DNA of 64,000 nt from Fortiea contorta PCC 7126 (lineage in GTDB: Bacteria > Cyanobacteriota > Cyanobacteriia > Cyanobacteriales > Nostocaceae): positions 4,429,895-4,493,894 of the forward strand of contig NZ_KB235930.1 of NCBI RefSeq assembly GCF_000332295.1, in the 5' to 3' direction. Of this stretch, positions 43,052-52,755 are shown one piece after another (position 1 is the first letter of the stretch; every line of letters begins with the position of its first letter). The position numbers and the translations under genes were made by a program. A model generated the notes under the pieces. That model saw only the letters and a program-made list of their open reading frames with translations. It was not told the DNA's origin and ran no database searches.

Positions 43052-45262
43052 ATGAGTGTGAATGATACTCCACATACCGACAACTTTTCTTGGAATCGGC
43101 AAGTATACAACCGATTGAAGCTGGCATTAAGTCTAGGTTTACGCAGGCAACTTTTTTTAGCTGTTTGCGACGATTTGCACCTGAGAAATCAAGTAGCAGC
43201 TAGGCTGCACTCTACCTTGGCTTATCCTGTTGGGCAAGTCTTATATCAGCCAGCAAATGCTCACCAAATTAGCACGCCAGCTTATCCGCAATTAGTAACT
43301 TTGCGGTTAAATTTGAGTGACCCTAATCCTATAGAGCAGGTCAATCAGTGGCTAGGGAGTTATCCACCGCCAATAGTGGGTGCTGCGAAAGATTCACCGG
43401 GACGACCTTTACCCACACCTGTATTTCAGATTGTGGGTGTGGAGCAGCTAACTAAGCAACCTGTGGCGATACAACGCTTATTTTTGCATCATCTGCGTTT
43501 AAGTGAGCAGTATTTATCTACTCCAGAAGCTGGTAAATTTTTAGAATCTAGTTTACTGTTGTGGGTGCCGCGTCCTTGGTTATCAGCTATTCAGCAATCA
43601 GCACCAAAATTTTGGCACTGTCGCACTGGTGTATTTTTGTTTGCTGGGGAACCGACACCAACAGCAAATAATTCTGGCTATCCGGAACGTTTTTCTACTG
43701 ATAAAAGTTTGGATTTGGGGAATTTAGAACCGTCGATTTTAGAAGAATCAATCAACCAAGCAGAACTGAACGCAGCTAAAAATGAATTGAAATTTGGCGA
43801 TGATTTTGATTTGCAAGCAGAGACGCCAGTGCATCGGGGACGGAAACCCAAGGATATATCACCTACAAAATTAGAATTATTGAAAATTGGCGTACAACCG
43901 CAAGAATCCTTAATTAAATCGAGTCAAGACGATACACCATCACTGCAATCTTTGTCTCATATCAATCCAGAATTAATAGAACTAGTATTAGCAACTATTA
44001 ACGCCAAGACCACTGAAGATGAGGAAGATGATTTACATCCACAACAAATTTTGTGGGAGATTGAAGAATTACATTCACAACAAGCATCTGGGGAAATATT
44101 AGCATTCTCTTATCAGCGTTTAGGCAATATTTATCGCCTGCGGATTGAACATGGACAGTCCACCTTAGAAAATCTGATGGTGGCGATTATTGCTTATCAA
44201 GAGTCAATTACATATGACGAAAACTCTCCTAATGTTCCAGATATTCTCAATGATTTGGGCACACTTTATTGGATGCTCTATCGCACTCCACCCAATTCAG
44301 AAGAAGGAAAAAATTATATAGAACAGGGAATTGAATTTTATCAGTTAGCTTTGAAATTAATTTCACCGCAGACGCATCCAGACACCTATGCTCGTGTGCA
44401 AAATAACTTGGGGACAGCTTACAGTGATTTAGCACGGTTTGCGAATCCAGCAGAAAATTGGCAACTGGCGATTATTGCTTACAAAGAGGCGCTCAATTAT
44501 CGGACTGCGGAAATGGAGCCATTAAAATATGCTGCTTGCCAAAATAACTTGGGTACTGCTTACTGGCATTTAGGATTATATAATCAACCAGTGGTGCATT
44601 TAAAGAAAGCGATCGCAGCTTATAATTTAGCACTTACTTACTATAGCGCCGACCAAGAACCACTCAAATATGGCATGATTCAAAATAATATAGGCACCGC
44701 TTATTGGAATCTTGCCCAATATGAACAACCAGCAGAAAATCTCCAGCTAGCGATAGATGTTTTCAACGAAGCTCTGAAATATCGTACCGCTGCCCACGCC
44801 CCCATTGCTTGCGCTGCGACACAAAATAATCTTGGTACTGCTTACTGGCATTTAGTAAGTTTATCCCAAACTGATAAAGAAACACAACACAAATATTTGC
44901 AATTATGCATCTCTGCTTATGAAGAAACTCTCGCTTTGGCTCAGTCACTAGATGGAGTTTCTCTAAATTTTGATTTAGTAGCTGCTCACAATAACTTAGG
45001 TTTAGCCTACTATCAACTAGCTACAGATAGTTATTTTCATCATGATAAAACAACTCGTTCCCAACATCTAGAAGCAGCATTAGAAAATCATTTACAAGCT
45101 TTGAATGGATTAAACAAACAACCAGAAGCTTATCAAACAACCTTCGCTTGTGTAGTGAAAACCATTCGCGCTTTCCACCAGGAATTAGGCATTCAAGGTC
45201 AAAACTTGGCTTTATCTAAAGTTCCTAGTCAGTTACTGGCGGAAATTTTGCCGAAGTTGTAG
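43052..45262 (+). CDS. Large TPR-repeat protein, 736 aa
   Basis: A 736-residue cytoplasmic protein. The first 200 residues are a conserved cyanobacterial domain (R-L-K-L-A-L-S-L-G-L-R-R-Q-L-F-L-A-V-C-D, then L-L-L-W-V-P-R-P-W-L) that resembles the N-terminus of other cyanobacterial TPR proteins. After a charged linker (about 210-310) come about eight degenerate 40-residue repeats with N-N-L-G-T-A-Y-W-H-L. The role is unknown; probably protein-protein assembly. It starts at the ATG at 43052, without a clear ribosome site. Confidence 0.8.
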   Translation: MSVNDTPHTDNFSWNRQVYNRLKLALSLGLRRQLFLAVCDDLHLRNQVAARLHSTLAYPVGQVLYQPANAHQISTPAYPQLVTLRLNLSDPNPIEQVNQWLGSYPPPIVGAAKDSPGRPLPTPVFQIVGVEQLTKQPVAIQRLFLHHLRLSEQYLSTPEAGKFLESSLLLWVPRPWLSAIQQSAPKFWHCRTGVFLFAGEPTPTANNSGYPERFSTDKSLDLGNLEPSILEESINQAELNAAKNELKFGDDFDLQAETPVHRGRKPKDISPTKLELLKIGVQPQESLIKSSQDDTPSLQSLSHINPELIELVLATINAKTTEDEEDDLHPQQILWEIEELHSQQASGEILAFSYQRLGNIYRLRIEHGQSTLENLMVAIIAYQESITYDENSPNVPDILNDLGTLYWMLYRTPPNSEEGKNYIEQGIEFYQLALKLISPQTHPDTYARVQNNLGTAYSDLARFANPAENWQLAIIAYKEALNYRTAEMEPLKYAACQNNLGTAYWHLGLYNQPVVHLKKAIAAYNLALTYYSADQEPLKYGMIQNNIGTAYWNLAQYEQPAENLQLAIDVFNEALKYRTAAHAPIACAATQNNLGTAYWHLVSLSQTDKETQHKYLQLCISAYEETLALAQSLDGVSLNFDLVAAHNNLGLAYYQLATDSYFHHDKTTRSQHLEAALENHLQALNGLNKQPEAYQTTFACVVKTIRAFHQELGIQGQNLALSKVPSQLLAEILPKL

Positions 45263-45384
45263 AAGGGGACGAGGGGACGAGGGGAAGAAGGAAATCGGAA
45301 GAATGACCCTTTTTCGCTCTATGGGTAAAGTAATTTCATCCAAGCCTCCAGCAACCCGAGGAAGCGTCTATACTCTTGAGACTT

Positions 45385-45418
45385 CATACTTCATACTTCA
45401 TACTTCATACTTCATAAT
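45385..45418. repeat. TTCATAC STRR between the TPR and lyase genes
   Basis: Five CTTCATA heptamers in tandem sit right at the 3' end of the convergent lyase gene; same family as elsewhere in the window. Just before them GGGACGAGGGGACGAGGGG (45268-45286) is another short tandem repeat. Confidence 0.8.
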
Positions 45419-45961
45419 TCATCCTTCTACCCGCTTTTCTAAGTACTGACCAATCATTAAGTGCTCACCAGCACGAGAGATGATGGATTGGCGGGTGCGG
45501 TATTTTGTGCCAATTAGCTTTAATTCTTCTTCAAATACTGAGTGATTATACTCAGTTCGCAGACACAAAGTTTGGGGATTGGGAAAGTGAAAGACGGCGG
45601 TGACTGGTTTGGTTGTGGCAAAACCGCGATCGCGGTACAAAATGGTTCCTAAGGCGCCAAATAAGGTAGCACCTTTTGACTGCTTTGCGCCTGTGACGGA
45701 ATCCTGGCTTTGCCAAGTCACTTGTGCACCACATGTCAATTTAGCTGAATTGTCTAAATTGTGCATTTGGGCTAGCTTTTGCAACTCATCGCATCCCTGT
45801 TCTAAAAACCTGATGGTGATGATACTCACCATTTCTTGCGTTTCTCCTGAAGCGAGAGTGTAATAGCGTCGTTCTGATAGCCATTTACCAACTGAATTTT
45901 GGAAAAACTCAGAAATTTCCGACTCGGTGGCGGTGGTTGCAGGTTTTAAGGGTAATGTCAC
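45419..45961 (-). CDS. Phycobiliprotein lyase of the CpcS/CpeS family
   Basis: A 180-residue lipocalin-like chromophore lyase. The N-terminal I-S-E-F-F-Q-N-S-V-G-K-W-L-S-E-R-R matches the CpcS/CpeS signature (E-F-F-x-x-S-x-G-K-W-x-S-x-R), and later T-E-Y-N-H-S-V-F-E-E-E-L and T-R-Q-S-I-I-S-R-A-G lie at conserved barrel strands. Such enzymes attach phycocyanobilin to Cys84-type sites of phycobiliproteins in the phycobilisome. Which subgroup (CpcS, CpcU, CpcV) is not decided here. It is unlinked to cpc genes, as is usual. Confidence 0.8.
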   Translation of the reverse strand: MTLPLKPATTATESEISEFFQNSVGKWLSERRYYTLASGETQEMVSIITIRFLEQGCDELQKLAQMHNLDNSAKLTCGAQVTWQSQDSVTGAKQSKGATLFGALGTILYRDRGFATTKPVTAVFHFPNPQTLCLRTEYNHSVFEEELKLIGTKYRTRQSIISRAGEHLMIGQYLEKRVEG

Positions 45962-46497
45962 GCTCGATTTTCCTCGCCTAATGGTGAATGTCTATATTAT
46001 ATGTGTTTTAATTGCAAGCTTTGTTTTAAAAACTTCACACATTCATTTATGACCGAAGATTCACAGTAGTTTTGCTACAATACGAAGACTATGTAAAAAT
46101 AAGTAATGTAATTTAATACTGCCTAGCCTAGAAGCGAGAGTAGTCAAAACCTATTCCCATGGCAGATGTAGAAATCCCTACTTGAAAAAAGCTGAAAATT
46201 ACGAGAAAGTATTTATAAAAACTTAATACTAACTTTAAGTAATACAGAATTGTTTTGCTATCTGTAGGTAGCGTCAGCTAAAGGCTGAAGTATGAAGTAT
46301 GAAGTATGAAGTATGAAATTACCTCACCTATAGAGGAATGAGGCTTGAACTCAGGAAAAAAAGTAGTCTTTAATACAAGCACTGTCCACAAAGACATCTG
46401 ACACATTCTCACATTTTCCCTTAGCCATAGCTAACGAAATTGTTGAGTGATACACGGCGGTTCGACTCCAGAAACTTCCCTATTAGGAGCCAGATAA
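45962..46497. other. 536-bp spacer with STRRs before the RND efflux genes
   Basis: AT-rich, with four GTATGAA heptamers (46293-46318) near the middle. The last 60 bases carry the promoter-proximal region and AGGAG for the membrane-fusion gene. No small gene or RNA was recognised. Confidence 0.5.
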
Positions 46498-47991
46498 ATG
46501 ACATTGGTCGGCAAAGTGGCGCAAACAGACAAAAAACAGCGAGCTACTGTAGCGCCAAGCCAAGTAGTTAATGCCCATTTAGAATCAATGGTGCACAATC
46601 AATTGATAAAAAAAGAAAATAAGAGTAATTGCTGTCATTTTACAGCAAATTCGCCCATTTCCTTAATTACCTGCTTATTAGGTATTGGACTGCTAACAAC
46701 CAGTTGTGGGTCGCTACCGAAAGAATCGGCTGAGGCCCAATCCCGCAGACCAGGGGGTGCAGAAGGCGCTAATCAAGCAATACCGGTGGATGTAGCGATC
46801 GCCAAAGTAGAATCATTGCAAGTACAACCAGAGTATGTCGGTACCACCACCCCCTTCCGCACCGTCTCCGTGCGATCGCAGGTGGAAGGGCGGTTGCTCG
46901 CGCTGAATCTAGACGTAGGAGATAGCGTCACCAAAGGGCAAGTTGTGGGACAGTTAGATGATGCTCTGTTGTTAACAGCACTCAGACAAGCAGAAGCAGA
47001 ACTAGCAGCGCGGACATCGGAAGTCACCAAAGCCAAAACTGTGGTGAGTAACGCCTTAGCAGAATTAGAACAAAGACGCCTAGAAGTAGTGCAAGCTCAA
47101 GCAGATTCCCAGCGACAACAAACGCTATTTAGACAAGGAGCGATCGCTGAACAAGCAGCCGAACAAGCACGCACCAAAGTCAAAACAGCCACACAAATTC
47201 TGCGCGCGGCGACAGAAAAAGTCAGCACAGAACAGCAAGCCGTAGCTGCGGCCCAAGGTAGAGTTTTAGCGCAGCAAGCAGTAGTCGCCCAAGCCAAAGA
47301 ACGCAGATCCTACGCTCGGCTGATTTCTCCCATTACAGGCGTCGTCACCGAGAAGGTAACAGAACCAGGAAACCTCCTCCAAGCAGGTAGCGAAGTCATC
47401 AAAATCGCCGACTTTAGCCGTGTCAAAGTCGTAGTCCAAGTTTCCGAATTAGAGCTAGCAAATATCCAAGTGGGACAGTCGGTACAAGTGAGCTTAGACG
47501 CTTTCCCCGATCAAACATTAATTGGGAGAGTGACACGAATTTCTCCCATCGCCGACGCCACAGCCCGCTTAATCCCCATCGAGGTAGTCATTCCCAACAG
47601 CGAAACCAAAATTAGCAGCGGACTGCTGACACGAGTTAATTTCACCAGCCAGACACAACAGCGGATTGTCATACCACAGACAGCTATTCAAGAACGCGCT
47701 GATAGCCGAAAAAATAGCGACACAGCCCAGCCTAGAGCGTTATTTGACCGAAACAAGTCAAATTCCCAAGACCGGACAGCTACGGTCTTTTTGGTGAGAG
47801 AGACAGGAGAACAGACCAAAGTCACAACCCGCGCCGTTACCTTGGGGAAAAAAGCTGACGGGAAAGTCGAGATTTTATCTGGGTTACAACCGGGCGATCG
47901 CTATGTGGTACGTAGTGGTAAACCCTTAAAAGACGGCGCCGCTGTTCGACTCTCAATTCTCTCAGAAGCAGGAACATCCAAGGGACAGTAG
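46498..47991 (+). CDS. RND efflux periplasmic adaptor (membrane fusion) protein
   Basis: A 497-residue HlyD/AcrA-type adaptor. A hydrophobic segment ends in L-T-T-S-C near residue 70, probably a lipoprotein site after an unusually long N-terminal extension (about 50 residues). The lipoyl half-motifs (V-R-S-Q-V-E-G-R-L-L-A-L-N-L-D-V-G-D-S-V and R-L-I-S-P-I-T-G-V-V) flank a long coiled-coil hairpin (about 165-275). The later part is the beta-barrel and membrane-proximal domain. It pairs with the RND pump 103 bases downstream. The substrate is unknown, possibly drugs, metals or a secreted metabolite. AGGAG stands about nine bases before the ATG. Confidence 0.9.
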   Translation: MTLVGKVAQTDKKQRATVAPSQVVNAHLESMVHNQLIKKENKSNCCHFTANSPISLITCLLGIGLLTTSCGSLPKESAEAQSRRPGGAEGANQAIPVDVAIAKVESLQVQPEYVGTTTPFRTVSVRSQVEGRLLALNLDVGDSVTKGQVVGQLDDALLLTALRQAEAELAARTSEVTKAKTVVSNALAELEQRRLEVVQAQADSQRQQTLFRQGAIAEQAAEQARTKVKTATQILRAATEKVSTEQQAVAAAQGRVLAQQAVVAQAKERRSYARLISPITGVVTEKVTEPGNLLQAGSEVIKIADFSRVKVVVQVSELELANIQVGQSVQVSLDAFPDQTLIGRVTRISPIADATARLIPIEVVIPNSETKISSGLLTRVNFTSQTQQRIVIPQTAIQERADSRKNSDTAQPRALFDRNKSNSQDRTATVFLVRETGEQTKVTTRAVTLGKKADGKVEILSGLQPGDRYVVRSGKPLKDGAAVRLSILSEAGTSKGQ

Positions 47992-48094
47992 ACAAAGTAG
48001 AGGGAGAGACAATCAAATACCAATCCCTAATCCCTAGTCCCTCTCCCCAAACCAACAATTTTTCTGTACTTGTAATTGGAGCCAGGCGAAGATC

Positions 48095-51000
48095 ATGGAG
48101 CCAGGAAAAAATAGTGGTGGGTTGAGTATTAGTGCGATCGCTATTCGCCAACACATCGGTACACTCATGCTCACCATCGCAGTGATTGTTGTCGGAGTAT
48201 TCTTTTTGACAAATATTCAAGTTGATCTCCTCCCAGCAATTACCTACCCTCGAATTGGTGTGCGGCTAACAGCGCCGGGTATTTCTCCGGAAGTAGCAGT
48301 AGATGAAATCACTAAACCCTTGGAAGAAGCTTTATCCGCGACCGAAAATGTGGTGCAAGTTTTTTCCCGTACCCGTGAGGGACAAGTTAGCCTTGATTTA
48401 TTCTTTCAACCAGGGGGCGATATCGACCAAGCCCTGAATGATGCAACTGCTGCTTTTAACCGAGGTCGAGGGCGACTACCAGATACCATCGAAGAACCAC
48501 GGTTATTTAAATTCGATCCTTCCCAATTACCGATTTATGAATTAGCGCTGACATCACCCTCCCTTCCAGGTAAGGATTTGCGGGTGTTTGCAGATGAAGA
48601 TTTAGGCCGGGAACTCGGCGTAGTTCCGGGAGTTGCGGCGGTTGATGTTTCTGGTGGTGCTGAAGAAGAAGTCAGGGTGCTGGTTGACTTAAACCGCTTG
48701 CAAGCCTTGGGGGTAGGATTAAATGATGTCTTGGATCAACTCACAGCCAGGAACCAAGACATTTCTGGTGGTAGAATTTTAGGACAAAATGCCGAACCAT
48801 TGACCCGGACTGTGGGACGGTTCCAAAAGCCTCAAGAAATTGAGAATCTTTCCTTTAAAGTCTCCTCCACAGGAACAGAAAACCGAGTCTATTTACGAGA
48901 CTTTGCTGAAGTTATTGACGGTACAGAAGACCAGAGGTTATTCGTTTATCTCAACCGTCAGCCTGCTGTGAAAGTTTCCATCCAAAAGCAGCCTGATGCT
49001 AACACGATCGCTGTAGTCGATGCAGTCAAAAAACGGATTGCACAATTACAACAATCGGGGTTAATTCCAGCGGATATGACTTTAACCGCTACCACTGATG
49101 AATCTCGTTTCATCCGCAATTCTCTAAATGATGTGATTTTTTCCGCAGTTTCTGGGGCATTGTTAGCCGCCGCTGCGGTATTGTTATTTTTGGGGTCACT
49201 CAGACAAACTTTTATTATCAGTCTAGCGATTCCTTTGTGTACTTTAGCAGCGATCGCTTTGATGAAGATATTCGGCTTAACCTTGAATGTCTTCAGTTTG
49301 GCTGGTTTGACCTTGGGAATTGGTCAAGCGATTGATACCTCAGTAGTGATTTTAGAAAATATTGCCGAGAAAGCCGGGAAAATTCCTGGTCAAAAAGAGA
49401 AAGTCTCTGCAACACAGAGGGCGAGGAAAAAACCCACGCCAGTTTCTGATGAGAAGTTTTTTATAGAAAATGCGATCGCCTCTTCTCAAGAAGTAGAATC
49501 AGCTTTAGTCGCCGCAACCGCCGCCAACTTAGTTTCTGTCGCCCCGTTTCTTTTAATTGGTGGTTTTATTGCTCTACTATTCAATGAACTAATTCTCACC
49601 ATCAGCTTTGCAGTTGCAGCCTCCCTCATCGTCGCCATTACAGTCGTGCCGATGCTCTCTTCTCGACTGTTAGCCATTCGCTGGTCTAGCCGAATTAACG
49701 AATTTTGGCTACTGAAACAATTTAATCATCGTTTTGCCGATGCGACGCGGGGATACGGTAACTTTTTAACTCAGGTTTTACGCTATCGACTTTTGGTAGT
49801 CCCGACCGCCTTAATCATTTTAGGCGGTAGCAGTTTGTGGATGGTTGGACAAATTCCCCAAGAAATCTTACCCCGAATTAACACCGGACAAGCCACCTTA
49901 AGAGCGCAGTTTCCTGCCGGTACACCCCTAGCCACCTCCGAAAAAGTCATGCAAATTGTCGATGACATTTTGCTCAAACAACCGGAAACTGAGTATACTT
50001 TCACTACAGTAGGTGGGGTGTTGTTTGGTAGCAACACCACAGAAAATCCTCTACGAGCCAGCAGCACCGTGAATCTCAAACCGGGCACAGATGTTGATAA
50101 TTATGTAAAAAAAGTCACGCAGCAATTTAACAAACTGAATTTAGCGGGAATTCTCCTGCGTCTGAGTCCTGGTCAGGTGCGCGGTTTAATTTTAAGTAAT
50201 ACCCCAGCCCAAGGATCAGAAATTGATGTAATTCTCCAAGGTGACAACGAGCAAGTTTTACGCCAAACAGGGGCTGATGTTTTACAAGCATTGACAGAAA
50301 AAGCTCAACTAGCGAGATTTCGTCCCGATGCTGACCCCCAACAACCAGAAATCCAAATTCGTCCTGATTGGGAAAGAGTTTCGGCTTTAGGGTTGACCGC
50401 ACAAACAATTGGCGCAACCATTCAAACGGCGATTGAAGGTTCCGTTCCTACCCAAATTCAACGCGGGAATCGCCTAGTGGATGTCCGAGTACAGCTAAAT
50501 CAAGCAGCCATCCAGCGTCCCTCCCAATTGGAAGGATTACCCCTATTTACCGACAATAACCAACTCATCCGCCTCGCCAATGTTGCCAAAATTGCCGAAG
50601 GTCAAGCACCAGGCGAAGTACAGCGCATTAACCAGCGTCAAGTTTTCGTGATCGCCGGAAATCTTAGCGAGGGCGCAAGTTTAGGAAATGCGATATCAGA
50701 AGTACAAGAAATTGTCAAGGGTATGGAGTTACCTAAAGATGTAACTATTTTGCCTAGCTCTGCTCAACAAACCAATCAACAACTACAAAACGCTTTAAAA
50801 ATCTTGGGCGCCCTCGCCACGTTCTTAATTTTTGTGGTGATGGCGGTGCAATACAATTCCTTGATTGACCCATTAGTGACTATGTTCACCGTCCCGTTAG
50901 CATTAGCCGGGGGAATTTTTGGACTTTTCATCACCCAAACAGCGATTGGCGCCACCGTGATTGTAGGCGTGGTGCTGCTGGTGGGGATTGTCGTCAACGC

Positions 51001-51331
51001 CGGGATTTTGATGGTAGAACTAGCGAACCAAATTCGAGAAGAAGAAGGTTGTACACGCCAAATAGCGATCGCTAAAGCCGCACCCCAGCGCCTGCGTCCC
51101 ATTTTAATGACCACAGCCACAACTATTTTGGGACTATTTCCCTTAGCCTTGGGTATTGGTGAAGGTTCAGAGTTTTTGCAACCTCTGGGAATTGTCGTAT
51201 TTTTCGGGATGGCGATCGCCACAATGTTAACTTTGTTTATCATCCCTTGTTTTTACATTTTGCTACACGACCTCATAGGCGGGAATTGGGCAAAACCAGT
51301 TTTTGCACAGCGGATCAAAGATGAAGTATGA
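48095..51331 (+). CDS. RND (HAE-1/AcrB type) efflux transporter, 1078 aa
   Basis: A full-length inner-membrane RND pump: first helix at about residues 20-40, two large periplasmic loops and twelve membrane helices. Landmarks include L-P-A-I-T-Y-P-R-I-G-V-R, G-L-T-L-G-I-G-Q-A-I-D-T-S-V-V-I-L-E-N-I in helix 4 region (the first A-I-D of the usual D-D proton relay is kept) and the C-terminal G-I-V-V-N-A-G-I-L-M-V. It forms a tripartite pump with the adaptor upstream and an unlinked TolC-type channel. A Lys/Arg-rich insertion (residues about 425-455) between helices is unusual but cytoplasmic. Confidence 0.92.
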   Translation: MEPGKNSGGLSISAIAIRQHIGTLMLTIAVIVVGVFFLTNIQVDLLPAITYPRIGVRLTAPGISPEVAVDEITKPLEEALSATENVVQVFSRTREGQVSLDLFFQPGGDIDQALNDATAAFNRGRGRLPDTIEEPRLFKFDPSQLPIYELALTSPSLPGKDLRVFADEDLGRELGVVPGVAAVDVSGGAEEEVRVLVDLNRLQALGVGLNDVLDQLTARNQDISGGRILGQNAEPLTRTVGRFQKPQEIENLSFKVSSTGTENRVYLRDFAEVIDGTEDQRLFVYLNRQPAVKVSIQKQPDANTIAVVDAVKKRIAQLQQSGLIPADMTLTATTDESRFIRNSLNDVIFSAVSGALLAAAAVLLFLGSLRQTFIISLAIPLCTLAAIALMKIFGLTLNVFSLAGLTLGIGQAIDTSVVILENIAEKAGKIPGQKEKVSATQRARKKPTPVSDEKFFIENAIASSQEVESALVAATAANLVSVAPFLLIGGFIALLFNELILTISFAVAASLIVAITVVPMLSSRLLAIRWSSRINEFWLLKQFNHRFADATRGYGNFLTQVLRYRLLVVPTALIILGGSSLWMVGQIPQEILPRINTGQATLRAQFPAGTPLATSEKVMQIVDDILLKQPETEYTFTTVGGVLFGSNTTENPLRASSTVNLKPGTDVDNYVKKVTQQFNKLNLAGILLRLSPGQVRGLILSNTPAQGSEIDVILQGDNEQVLRQTGADVLQALTEKAQLARFRPDADPQQPEIQIRPDWERVSALGLTAQTIGATIQTAIEGSVPTQIQRGNRLVDVRVQLNQAAIQRPSQLEGLPLFTDNNQLIRLANVAKIAEGQAPGEVQRINQRQVFVIAGNLSEGASLGNAISEVQEIVKGMELPKDVTILPSSAQQTNQQLQNALKILGALATFLIFVVMAVQYNSLIDPLVTMFTVPLALAGGIFGLFITQTAIGATVIVGVVLLVGIVVNAGILMVELANQIREEEGCTRQIAIAKAAPQRLRPILMTTATTILGLFPLALGIGEGSEFLQPLGIVVFFGMAIATMLTLFIIPCFYILLHDLIGGNWAKPVFAQRIKDEV

Positions 51332-51423
51332 AGTATGAAGGATGAAGGGTGAAGGGTGAAGTATGAAGGGTGAAGGGTGAAGGATGAAACCAGAAGTATG
51401 AAGTATGAAGGGTAAAGGGTGAA
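51327..51423. repeat. GAAGTATGAAG/GAAGGGTGAAG STRR array
   Basis: About twelve heptamers of the TGAAGTA/TGAAGGG family fill the space between the RND pump stop and the next GTG start. The array itself supplies a purine-rich GAAGGG-like ribosome site for the DUF39 gene. Confidence 0.85.
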
Positions 51424-52593
51424 GTGCGAACAATCTCGGAAATTAATGAGAAAATCAACCGCAAGTGTGCGGTGGTGTTGACAGTTGAAGAATTAAAAGC
51501 GCAAGTTAAAGAAATTGGTGTCAGCAAAACAGCTCAACAAGTCGATGTGATCACCACAGGTACTTTTGAGCCGATGGAATCGAGCGGTGCGGTGATTAAT
51601 CTTGGACATACCGATCCACCAATCAAAATTCGCCGTTGCTGGTTAGATGGAGTTCCCGCATACTCTGGCTTTGGTGCAGTTGATTTATACTTAGGTGCTA
51701 GCTGTGCTATTGAGGTCATGGATGGGGAAGAAGCCCGCGAACGGGGTGGTGGCCATGTCATTGAAGATTTAATTGCTGGTAAACCCGTACAAGTGCGAGC
51801 ACAAGGACAAATCACAGATTGTTATCCACGGGCATCCTTTGAAACTACAATTACTCGTGAAACCATCAATCAGTTTTATTTATTTAATCCCCGAAATCTT
51901 TACCAAAATTTTATCGTGGGAGTAAATGGCGGCGATCGCCCACTTTTTACTTACCTGGGTCCTCTACAACCCCGCTTGGGGAATGCAGTTTACTCCAACC
52001 CCGGTGGAATTTCACCTCTATTCAACGATCCTGATTTACAACTGATTGGTATTGGCACAAGAATTTTTTTAGGCGGTGGTATTGGCTATGTCGCTTGGGA
52101 AGGAACTCAACACTTCCCCTTACAAAAGCGTCTAGCTAATCATACCCCCATAGGCCCGGCAGCCACTTTAGCGTTAATTGGTGATGCCAAGCAGATGGAT
52201 GCTCGTTGGGTAAGGGGTTGTTACTTTAAAAGCTATGGCCCTTCGTTGATGCTGGGTGTGGGCGTTCCTTTACCAGTGTTAAATGAAGAGGTTGTTGCAC
52301 GCGCTGCTGTACAAGATCAAGATTTAGTCGCGCCTGTGGTAGACTTTGCCATTCCTCGGCGGGTTCGTCCTACCTTCGGCTTAGTCAGTTACGCCCAACT
52401 CAAATCTGGACGCATCACCATTGAGGGAAAAGCAGTGCGGGTAGCACCTCTAGCCAGTATGTTTTTTTCCCGACAAGTCGCCTTAGAGTTGAAGCAATGG
52501 ATTACAGCCGGCGAGTTTACGCTGACAGAACCAGTTTCCCCAATTCCGATGGAGCGAGCTTTTTTACCTCAAGATCGGTGGACGAATTTGTAA
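51424..52593 (+). CDS. Homocysteine biosynthesis protein (DUF39/HcyBio family)
   Basis: A 389-residue DUF39-family protein. In methanogens the family makes homocysteine by inserting sulfide into aspartate semialdehyde, together with a ferredoxin-domain partner. Cys residues at R-R-C-W-L-D-G, S-C-A-I-E-V and R-G-C-Y-F-K-S-Y and the glycine-rich L-G-G-G-I-G-Y-V-A-W-E-G-T-Q-H segment match the family. No CBS domains or ferredoxin partner are seen here. It begins with GTG at 51424. The enzyme activity in cyanobacteria is inferred. Confidence 0.8.
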   Translation: MRTISEINEKINRKCAVVLTVEELKAQVKEIGVSKTAQQVDVITTGTFEPMESSGAVINLGHTDPPIKIRRCWLDGVPAYSGFGAVDLYLGASCAIEVMDGEEARERGGGHVIEDLIAGKPVQVRAQGQITDCYPRASFETTITRETINQFYLFNPRNLYQNFIVGVNGGDRPLFTYLGPLQPRLGNAVYSNPGGISPLFNDPDLQLIGIGTRIFLGGGIGYVAWEGTQHFPLQKRLANHTPIGPAATLALIGDAKQMDARWVRGCYFKSYGPSLMLGVGVPLPVLNEEVVARAAVQDQDLVAPVVDFAIPRRVRPTFGLVSYAQLKSGRITIEGKAVRVAPLASMFFSRQVALELKQWITAGEFTLTEPVSPIPMERAFLPQDRWTNL

Positions 52594-52755
52594 TGTGGGG
52601 AGGTGGGGAGGTGGGGAGGTGGGGAGATGGGGGGGTGGGGAGATGGGGGGAGAAAAAGAATTGATGCTTCCCATCTTTTGCATTCTCCCACACTTGCCCC
52701 TATTTCCTAGCCCCTCTTCCCTAGCCCCTAGCCCCTCTTCCCTAGCCCCTCTTGC
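52594..52755. repeat. GGGGAGGT and CCCCTAG/CCCCTCTT short repeats
   Basis: Six GGGGAGGT/GGGGAGAT units (52596-52650) face CTAGCCCCTCTTCC units (52706-52752) of opposite polarity, so the space between the two convergent genes can fold into a stem and may act as a bidirectional terminator. Confidence 0.75.
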
